A DNA stretch of 6,668 nt from an uncultured Flavobacteriia bacterium. Its GTDB lineage: Bacteria; Bacteroidota; Bacteroidia; Flavobacteriales; Flavobacteriaceae. The translations under genes and the position numbers were made by a program. The notes under the pieces were generated by a model. The model had not been told where the DNA came from, did not search any database, and saw only the letters and a list, made by a program, of their open reading frames with translations. The DNA lies in the NCBI GenBank assembly GCA_946482495.1, contig CAMLRV010000129.1, forward strand, positions 1 through 6,668. The letters are read 5' to 3'. Positions 1 through 4,202 of the stretch are shown piece by piece (position 1 is the first letter of the stretch; each line of letters starts with the position of its first letter).

Positions 1-770
1 TAATTTCTAGCATAAAAAGCAGATTCGTTAACAGTTCCAAACATATCAGAATAGTAATTTCCGTTGAAAATTGTTCCAATCAATTTGGTTTTGTTATTGA
101 AGTTGTAGACTAATTTCGAATTAATGTTTGCTTTATTATAATTGGAATACGTCATCCAAGAATCTTTCTGGTCAGCATATAAACCAGCAATGTGAATTCC
201 TAATTTGCCAAAAGTAGTACTTCCGGAAGTCGTCAAATTTCTATATCCATATTGATCTGCTTGTAAAGCAATTTTGAAACTCGGAAGTAAACTCGGATTT
301 ACAGAAATCAAATTAATAGAACCACCAATCGCATCTGGACCGTAAATAGAAGATGTTGGACCTTTTACCACTTCAATAGTTTGTAAATTGAATTGATTGA
401 TTTCCAATAACGCGTTGTGATTAAAAATTCCTAAAGGACGAATGGGTAATCCATCTTCCAAATATAAAAAGTAAGAATTGGTTGTCATTGGCTGTCTGAT
501 TGCCATGGAATGTTGCTCGTTTCCTAAATTCACCATTAAAACTCCTGGAACTTTATTCACCAATTCATACATGGAAGTGGCTTTGGTGTCTTCAATTATT
601 TTTTTAGATATTTTATGTATTGCTACAGGCATTTCCGATTTTTTTGTAGCGGTTTTATTGGCTGTAACGTAAACTTCTTCAATAGAAGTAATGCTGTCTT
701 TTCTCTTTGAATTTTGTGCAACAACAAGGTTTCCTACTAAAAATAGTAAGATGATATAAAAATTTCTCAT
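1..770 (-). CDS. TonB-dependent outer-membrane receptor, N-terminal part (3' end beyond window)
   Basis: This is the first 256 codons of a receptor that imports a ligand across the outer membrane using TonB/ExbBD energy. The ATG at 770 gives a clear signal peptide (MRNFYIILLFLVGNLVVAQ, cut likely after residue 18). A TonB-box-like stretch follows (SIEEVYVTANK, residues 29-39). The plug domain runs from about 45 to 156 and includes VPGV (74-77), YLEDGLPIRPLGIFNHNA (103-120) and the conserved plug end KGPTSSIYG...GGSIN (136-153). The start of the beta-barrel follows. There is no carboxypeptidase-regulatory-like domain before the plug and no SusC-type signature, so a polysaccharide receptor is unlikely. 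The gene sits 137 bp downstream of a small Cys/His-rich protein on the same strand, which suggests a metal or metal-complex ligand, possibly copper. That ligand is inference; the family call is firm. The frame is open to the window edge. Confidence 0.93.
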   Translation of the reverse strand, partial: MRNFYIILLFLVGNLVVAQNSKRKDSITSIEEVYVTANKTATKKSEMPVAIHKISKKIIEDTKATSMYELVNKVPGVLMVNLGNEQHSMAIRQPMTTNSYFLYLEDGLPIRPLGIFNHNALLEINQFNLQTIEVVKGPTSSIYGPDAIGGSINLISVNPSLLPSFKIALQADQYGYRNLTTSGSTTFGKLGIHIAGLYADQKDSWMTYSNYNKANINSKLVYNFNNKTKLIGTIFNGNYYSDMFGTVNESAFYARN

Positions 771-823
771 AGTAAAATAGTACTAAAATCAGCGTTTTGA
801 GAAGATTAAAGCACAAGATTATA

Positions 824-846
824 TTTCAATAGATTTTCTATTGAAA
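824..846. repeat. Perfect palindrome, 10-bp arms with 3-nt loop, upstream of the TonB receptor
   Basis: TTTCAATAGA (824-833) and TCTATTGAAA (837-846) are exact inverted repeats around TTT. The palindrome lies 53 bp upstream of the receptor ATG. AAGATTA occurs three times around it (802-808, 815-821, 846-852). There is no T-run that would make it a clear terminator for the gene at 908-1297. It fits an operator for a dimeric regulator or a leader hairpin of the receptor mRNA; the sequence does not decide which. The minus-strand TAATCTTG (821-814) just downstream is one base off the flavobacterial -7 consensus, but no -33 TTG is correctly spaced. Confidence 0.5.
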
Positions 847-871
847 AGATTAAAATTTAGTTTCGATAAAT

Positions 872-891
872 ACGTTTAGAAGAATAAACGT
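872..891. repeat. Weak hairpin, 7-bp arms with 6-nt loop, overlapping a 10-bp direct repeat
   Basis: ACGTTTA (872-878) pairs with TAAACGT (885-891) around GAAGAA. The same stretch holds a direct repeat of ACGTTTAGAA (872-881 and 888-897). It begins 16 bp beyond the stop codon of the small gene at 908, so a weak minus-strand terminator is possible, but the stem is AT-rich and no strong T-run follows. It could also be part of the receptor's control region. Confidence 0.3.
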
Positions 892-907
892 TTAGAAAAT
901 TAAATTT

Positions 908-1297
908 TTAGCAAACTGGTGGATGAAAAATATTGTGTGAAATTATAGCAATTTCGTTTTCGATATAAAATGAAAATGAAGGTTTATTGATTTTATTCTG
1001 AAAGAAAGAAAAAGTAAATTCTGGTTGAATAAATACCAATTCAATTTTTTCTTTATACGAATTCGGAAGATTTGAATCGGTTTCTGTTTCCGAAACTTTT
1101 TTCAATTCTTTTTTTAGGTGACAATGCCCGTTACAAGTATTTTCTTTTTCTTCTTTTTTCTCACAAAGCATTTTAGCAATATAATCTTGATTGATTTTAA
1201 AACTAATCACAATAGCCAAATTACTAATTGCTGGCAAAAAGAGTAAAAAACAGATAAATATGGAAATTGCTTTTTTCAGAATTGAAATTTTCTGCAA
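908..1297 (-). CDS. Small Cys/His-rich, probably exported or membrane-anchored protein next to TonB receptor
   Basis: No enzymatic function is recognised. The N-terminus is hydrophobic (about residues 11-31, ISIFICFLLFLPAISNLAIV), consistent with a signal peptide or a membrane anchor. Then comes a lysine/glutamate-rich stretch with a Cys/His cluster, C45-x9-C55-N-G-H-C59-H60-L-K-K, and the protein ends IFHPPVC. From memory, similar small flavobacterial proteins share a short hydrophobic start, SFKINQDYIAK, CNGxCxLKK and a terminal FHPP, and sit directly upstream of TonB-dependent receptors, as here. The Cys/His cluster suggests metal binding; this is inference. The start is uncertain: no ATG lies in frame before the Cys cluster. 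TTG at 1297 is used here. TTG at 1363 would give 151 residues, and ATT at 1282 aligns best with the usual M-x-K-K start of the family. Existence of the gene is well supported; the start is not. Confidence 0.75.
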   Translation of the reverse strand: MQKISILKKAISIFICFLLFLPAISNLAIVISFKINQDYIAKMLCEKKEEKENTCNGHCHLKKELKKVSETETDSNLPNSYKEKIELVFIQPEFTFSFFQNKINKPSFSFYIENEIAIISHNIFHPPVC

Positions 1298-1302
1298 AAT
1301 TA
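1295..1302 (-). promoter_or_regulatory. Possible -7 box (TAATTTTG) for the small Cys/His gene
   Basis: TAATTTTG on the minus strand matches the flavobacterial -7 consensus TAnnTTTG. No TTG is found 17-23 bp upstream, so the match is partial. It overlaps the TTG codon chosen as the start at 1297; if this promoter is used, translation must begin downstream, for example at the ATT at 1282. The call is weak because such AT-rich octamers occur by chance. Confidence 0.25.
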
Positions 1303-1303
1303 A

Positions 1304-1323
1304 GTTAGGAATCGTTAGGAATG
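1304..1323. repeat. Tandem 10-bp direct repeat in the divergent promoter region
   Basis: GTTAGGAATC is followed directly by GTTAGGAATG, so nine of ten bases repeat with a period of one helical turn. The pair lies in the 85-bp region between the small Cys/His gene and xerD, immediately upstream of the minus-strand TAATTTTG box. Two sites on the same face of the helix would suit cooperative binding of a regulator. No regulator is identified. Confidence 0.4.
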
Positions 1324-1347
1324 AAATTTTATCCTGAAAAAAATGCT

Positions 1348-1355
1348 TATTTTTG
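1348..1355 (+). promoter_or_regulatory. Probable -7 box (TATTTTTG) of xerD
   Basis: TATTTTTG matches the flavobacterial -7 consensus TAnnTTTG and ends 27 bp before the xerD ATG at 1383, a normal leader length. No good -33 TTG is present 17-23 bp upstream (the region there is ATTTTAT-like), so only half of the promoter is supported. Confidence 0.4.
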
Positions 1356-1382
1356 TTTAACAACTTAGTATCAGATTGCTAC

Positions 1383-2285
1383 ATGCCAAATTGGAATACT
1401 TATATAAAAGAATATCAAAATTATTTGCGGTTAGAACGCGGATTATCAGCCAATACCATTGAAAATTATAGTTTTGATATTGAAAAGTTAGTGGGTTTTT
1501 TATCTGAAAATAATATTGATGTTTCTCCGATTAAAATTACCGACGAACAAGTTCAGCAGTTTATTTACACGATTTCTACTCAAGTGAATGCTACGAGTCA
1601 GAGTCGAATTATTTCTGGTTTGAAGAGTTTTTTCAATTATTTAATTTTTGAAGATTACCGAAAAGACACGCCATTAGAGTTAATTGAAGTTCCGAAAACT
1701 GGAAGAAAGTTACCCGATACACTATCTGTAGAAGAAATTGATTTATTGATAAATGCCATTAATTTAAGTTCTCTAGAAGGCGAAAGAAATCGCGCCATGT
1801 TAGAAACGTTGTACAGTTGTGGTTTGCGTGTTTCGGAATTGGTAAGTTTAAAAATTTCCGATTTATTTTTCGATGAAGGTTTTATCAAAATTACTGGAAA
1901 AGGAAATAAGCAACGTTTTGTACCCATAGGACCATCCACACAAAAATTCATTTTGATATATAAAGAAGCAATTCGATCTCATTTGCCCATTCAAAAAGGA
2001 CATGAGGATACCTTGTTTTTGAATCGACGTGGACGACAATTAACACGAGCAATGGTATTCACGATTATTAAAGATTTAGCGGTAAAAATTGGTTTGAAAA
2101 AGATTATTTCTCCACATACATTCCGACATTCATTTGCGACACATTTATTAGAAAATGGCGCCGATTTGCGTTCGATTCAATTGATGTTAGGTCACGAATC
2201 GATTACCACTACCGAAATTTACATGCATTTGGATAGAAAATTTTTAGCCGATGTAATGGAGAGTTTTCATCCTCGATCGAAGTAG
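1383..2285 (+). CDS. xerD: Site-specific tyrosine recombinase XerD
   Basis: This cytoplasmic recombinase, acting with a partner Xer protein at dif, resolves chromosome dimers at the end of replication. The product has 300 residues, the family's usual size. The N-terminal SAM-like core-binding domain covers about residues 3-90 (YLRLERGLSANTIENY), and the catalytic domain about 110-295. The full catalytic set is visible: R149 (GLRVSEL), K173 (GKGNKQR), H245 and R248 (HTFRH), H271 (LGHESI) and the nucleophile Y280 (IYMH). Each is offset by one from the E. coli XerD numbers as I recall them. The ATG at 1383 is chosen over the in-frame TTG at 1353 because it gives the canonical length and the TTG overlaps the putative -7 box. 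The gene diverges from the small Cys/His gene and converges with the aminotransferase. Nothing suggests a phage integrase: there is no att-like context or cargo. XerC/XerD naming in this phylum is approximate. Confidence 0.95.
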   Translation: MPNWNTYIKEYQNYLRLERGLSANTIENYSFDIEKLVGFLSENNIDVSPIKITDEQVQQFIYTISTQVNATSQSRIISGLKSFFNYLIFEDYRKDTPLELIEVPKTGRKLPDTLSVEEIDLLINAINLSSLEGERNRAMLETLYSCGLRVSELVSLKISDLFFDEGFIKITGKGNKQRFVPIGPSTQKFILIYKEAIRSHLPIQKGHEDTLFLNRRGRQLTRAMVFTIIKDLAVKIGLKKIISPHTFRHSFATHLLENGADLRSIQLMLGHESITTTEIYMHLDRKFLADVMESFHPRSK

Positions 2286-2310
2286 GTTTTTATTAGAATT
2301 TTAAATTCGT

Positions 2311-2336
2311 AAATCCCAAATCGTAAATCTTAAATC
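2311..2336. repeat. Heptanucleotide array (AAATCNN x4) overlapping the aminotransferase stop
   Basis: AAATC occurs at 2311, 2318, 2325 and 2332, an exact 7-bp period; on the minus strand the units read GATTTAA, GATTTAC, GATTTGG, GATTTAC. A degenerate copy (AAATTC) starts at 2303. The array fills most of the 44-bp space between the convergent xerD and aminotransferase genes. It also supplies the last sense codon and the TAA stop of the aminotransferase. A GAATTT/AAATTC inverted repeat (2296-2308) lies beside it, but no convincing terminator is seen for either gene. Confidence 0.6.
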
Positions 2337-3457
2337 AAGCACAATTTTTCAGCAGCTGTAATTAAAGTTTCATCCGTTTTAGCAAAACAAAAGCGAAGCA
2401 TATGTTTATCGGTGTTGTCATTGTAAAATACCGAAATCGGAATCGCTGCAACACCATGTTTCTGGATTAATTCTCTCGCGAAATCAACATCATTAGTGTT
2501 AGAAATCGCATTATAATTCACCACTTGGAAATACGTTCCATCGCAAGGTAAAATTTCAAAACGACTGTTTTTTAGTAAACTCTGAAATAAATTTCTTTTG
2601 CGTTCATACATGTTTGAAATTTCATTAAAATCAACTAGGTCTAAGTATTGAGAAATGGCGTGTTGAGAAAAGCTATTCACGCTAAAAACCAAAAATTGAT
2701 GCACTTTTTTTATTTCTTGCATAAGGTTTTCGGGTGCAATTAAATAGCCCACTTTCCAACCTGTAACATGTAACGATTTTCCGAAAGAGGAAGCAATAAT
2801 TGCACGATGTTTTAATTTTTCTCTAGTATTGAATGAAATATGCGGTTGTGAAAACGTAATGTATTCGTACACTTCGTCAGCTAAAACCAAAATTTCAGGA
2901 TGTTTTTCTAAAATAGTTTCTAAGCTTTCAAAATCTTGTATTGTCCAAATTTTCCCGGTTGGATTGTGCGGATTATTAATCACAATCATTTTTGTTTTGG
3001 AGGTAATTGCCGCTTCAATTGTATTGAAATTAGGTGTATAATCGTGATTTAACGAAACACGAATAGGTTTTCCGCCAGCAACCAAAACGGATGGTTCATA
3101 ACTATCGTAGCTCGGATCTAAAATAATGACTTCATCACCAGAAGAAACAAAGGTATTAATTGTAGTAAATACACCTTGAGTTGCTCCAGCTGTCAACAAC
3201 ATTTCCGTTGCAATATTGACTTTTCTACTATATTGTTTTTCTGTTTGAAGGGCAATTTTTTCCATAAGCGAAGGTAAACCTGCCATTGGAGTATATTGAT
3301 GAATATTTTCTCCAATGAGATTCTCAGAAATTTGTAATAATCGTTCATCTTCAGGAAAATTAGGAAACCCTTGCGATAAATTAATAGCTCCGTGTTCGTT
3401 GGCCAATTGCGACATCACGGAGAAAATACTAGTAGAAATATTAGGTAGTTTTGACAT
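2330..3457 (-). CDS. Methionine aminotransferase (YbdL-type, PLP-dependent class I/II)
   Basis: A cytosolic PLP-dependent aminotransferase of 375 residues. It resembles E. coli YbdL along its whole length, as I recall that sequence, including the N-terminal SKLPN...IF..MSQLA, INLSQGFPNF (25-34), Y55 in QYTPM, TAGAT (89-93), DPSYDSYEP (114-122) and NNPHNPTG (161-168). It has the PLP-contacting D194/Y197 in DEVYEYI, the Schiff-base lysine K227 in SSFGKSLHVTGWKVGY, GVAAIP near the C-terminus and the carboxylate-binding R355 in LRFCFAK. YbdL prefers methionine and other large hydrophobic residues. A role in methionine salvage or amino-acid turnover is inference; no mtn genes are adjacent. The ATG at 3457 is chosen over the in-frame TTG at 3502, since the latter would translate through a REP-like palindrome and add 15 residues not expected in the family. 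Kynurenine aminotransferase activity is an alternative within this subfamily. Confidence 0.92.
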   Translation of the reverse strand: MSKLPNISTSIFSVMSQLANEHGAINLSQGFPNFPEDERLLQISENLIGENIHQYTPMAGLPSLMEKIALQTEKQYSRKVNIATEMLLTAGATQGVFTTINTFVSSGDEVIILDPSYDSYEPSVLVAGGKPIRVSLNHDYTPNFNTIEAAITSKTKMIVINNPHNPTGKIWTIQDFESLETILEKHPEILVLADEVYEYITFSQPHISFNTREKLKHRAIIASSFGKSLHVTGWKVGYLIAPENLMQEIKKVHQFLVFSVNSFSQHAISQYLDLVDFNEISNMYERKRNLFQSLLKNSRFEILPCDGTYFQVVNYNAISNTNDVDFARELIQKHGVAAIPISVFYNDNTDKHMLRFCFAKTDETLITAAEKLCLI

Positions 3458-3476
3458 GAGGTAAAGGTAGGAAAAC

Positions 3477-3525
3477 TTTTTATTAATCCTCACAGGTTTC
3501 AAATACCTGTCAGGATTAATAAAAA
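3477..3525. repeat. REP-like imperfect palindrome 1 (left of RAYT)
   Basis: TTTTTATTAATCCT (3477-3490) pairs exactly with AGGATTAATAAAAA (3512-3525). After one mismatch (C3491/C3511), ACAGGT (3492-3497) pairs with ACCTGT (3505-3510) around a 7-nt loop. The inner 33 bp (3485-3517) match palindrome 2 at 4163-4195 at 25 of 33 positions. It begins immediately after the RAYT stop codon and ends 19 bp before the aminotransferase ATG. No T-run follows the stem on either strand, so it is not a standard intrinsic terminator, though it could form a strong hairpin in the aminotransferase leader. Confidence 0.75.
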
Positions 3526-4101
3526 TTAAATCCCTAGTAAGTTTTCGAATGTAAAATAATTACCTTTTTCTTGGTGAGTATTTTTAAAGTTTTCAAGGCT
3601 GCTGAATATTTCAATTACTTCTTTTCTTTTAAGTTTGGTTGGTTCTTCAGAAATACAACTAACATATGAACTCCAAGGATATTCAATAGGATGCGAGCAA
3701 ATTTTATGATGCACAGGATTGTTATGAATATATGCTATGACGTTTCGTAAATAAATTTCGGAATCAATATGTTTTCTTCTAAATGGTCTTTCAAATAAAG
3801 CTCCATGTCGATTATATTTTTTGTTGTAAGCTTTAGTATAAGCGTTAAATAAATTAGAAAATGATCTTGAAGGATGAATTATTTTTTCTGAATCTAATTC
3901 AGATTTTTCTTTTAAACGGACTAAAAAATGGAAGTGATTGTTCATTAAACACCAAGCGTAAGTTTCTACAATTGGTTCAATGTGTTTGTCGTAAAGTTTA
4001 AGAAAGTGTTCGTAGTTTCCTTTTTCATTAAATAGTTTAACACTATTTATTCCACGATTGTAAATGTGGTAATAATTACCATGTTCTAAGGCTTGTATCA
4101 T
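3526..4101 (-). CDS. REP-associated tyrosine transposase (RAYT), Y1/HUH family
   Basis: A 191-residue protein of the IS200-type Y1 transposase superfamily. Such enzymes nick single-stranded DNA hairpins through a 5'-phosphotyrosine link; RAYTs are single-copy relatives tied to REP palindromes rather than classical insertion sequences. Visible are YYHIYNRG (10-17), the HUH metal motif H56-F-H58 in CLMNNHFHFLVR, the RAYT-type YTKAYNKKYNRHGALFERPF (88-107), and YIHNNPV (124-130). By analogy with the Y-x-x-x-Q/N motif of TnpA, Y124 is the likely catalytic tyrosine. WSSY (143-146) follows, as in full-length family members. No frameshift is seen, so the enzyme looks intact. The ATG at 4101 lies 25 bp after a TATATTTG box. 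The gene sits between two related palindromes (3485-3517, 4163-4195), which supports the RAYT assignment over an IS200/IS605 transposase; no tnpB or omega-RNA region is present. Confidence 0.9.
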   Translation of the reverse strand: MIQALEHGNYYHIYNRGINSVKLFNEKGNYEHFLKLYDKHIEPIVETYAWCLMNNHFHFLVRLKEKSELDSEKIIHPSRSFSNLFNAYTKAYNKKYNRHGALFERPFRRKHIDSEIYLRNVIAYIHNNPVHHKICSHPIEYPWSSYVSCISEEPTKLKRKEVIEIFSSLENFKNTHQEKGNYFTFENLLGI

Positions 4102-4126
4102 AATTAATTGGCGTATAAATCAGACG

Positions 4127-4134
4127 CAAATATA
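4127..4134 (-). promoter_or_regulatory. Probable -7 box (TATATTTG) of the RAYT gene
   Basis: TATATTTG on the minus strand matches TAnnTTTG and ends 25 bp before the RAYT ATG. The nearest upstream TTG (4150-4148) is only 13 bp away, shorter than the usual 17-23 bp spacing, so the -33 element is not secure. That TTG lies inside a degenerate half copy of the REP-like palindrome. Confidence 0.4.
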
Positions 4135-4139
4135 AAGAA

Positions 4140-4160
4140 AAACCTGACAAATTTTAAAAA
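4140..4160. repeat. Degenerate half copy of the REP-like element
   Basis: Positions 4140-4160 match 4163-4183 (left arm plus loop of palindrome 2) at 18 of 21 positions, an offset of 23 bp. The core is CCTGACAAATTTT against CGTGACAGATTTC. The second arm is missing, so it cannot fold alone. The A-rich ends make some of the match low-complexity, but TGACA and ATTT are shared. It lies directly upstream of the putative RAYT -7 box. Confidence 0.45.
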
Positions 4161-4195
4161 AAAAACGTGACAGATTTCAAAAATCTGTCACGTTT
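4156..4195 (-). terminator. Intrinsic terminator of the methylmalonyl-CoA mutase gene
   Basis: Read on the minus strand, a perfect 15-bp stem (4195-4181 with 4177-4163) around a 3-nt loop begins 7 nt after the mutase stop codon. A run of ten Ts (4165-4156) overlaps the base of the stem and continues seven bases beyond it. This is the textbook layout of a rho-independent terminator. The same hairpin is REP-like palindrome 2. Confidence 0.85.
4163..4195. repeat. REP-like perfect palindrome 2 (right of RAYT)
   Basis: AAACGTGACAGATTT (4163-4177) and AAATCTGTCACGTTT (4181-4195) are exact inverted repeats around CAA. The element matches the inner 33 bp of palindrome 1 (3485-3517) at 25 of 33 positions. 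The shared core on the minus strand is TGACAG-n-T-n-TTTGAAA-n-CTGT. Three of the differences change both bases of a stem pair and keep pairing, as expected for elements selected for structure. Confidence 0.75.
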
Positions 4196-4202
4196 AAATA
4201 TA

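Noticed and set aside
478..672. Plus-strand open frame of 64 codons
   Set aside because: It lies opposite the plug-domain codons of the TonB receptor, which match a known family in the other frame.
1655..1951. Minus-strand open frame of 98 codons inside xerD
   Set aside because: It is opposite xerD, including its catalytic R149 region, and resembles no family known to me.
1383..2285. Tyrosine recombinase as the integrase of a mobile island
   Set aside because: Length, domain layout and residue positions match housekeeping XerD, and neighbouring genes are ordinary chromosomal genes with no tRNA or att repeats.
2286..2329. Bidirectional terminator between xerD and the aminotransferase
   Set aside because: Only a 6-bp AT-rich inverted repeat (2296-2308) is present without a GC stem or T-run; the region is mainly the heptanucleotide array.
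3467..3470. GTAG next to palindrome 1, as in E. coli REP guide sequences
   Set aside because: It is separated from the stem by 6 bp and palindrome 2 has no matching GTAG or GGAG, so a guide role is not supported.
3526..4101. RAYT as part of an IS200/IS605 insertion sequence
   Set aside because: No tnpB-like gene, no subterminal hairpins of IS type beyond the REP-like pair, and no target-duplication evidence. The protein's motifs fit the RAYT branch better.
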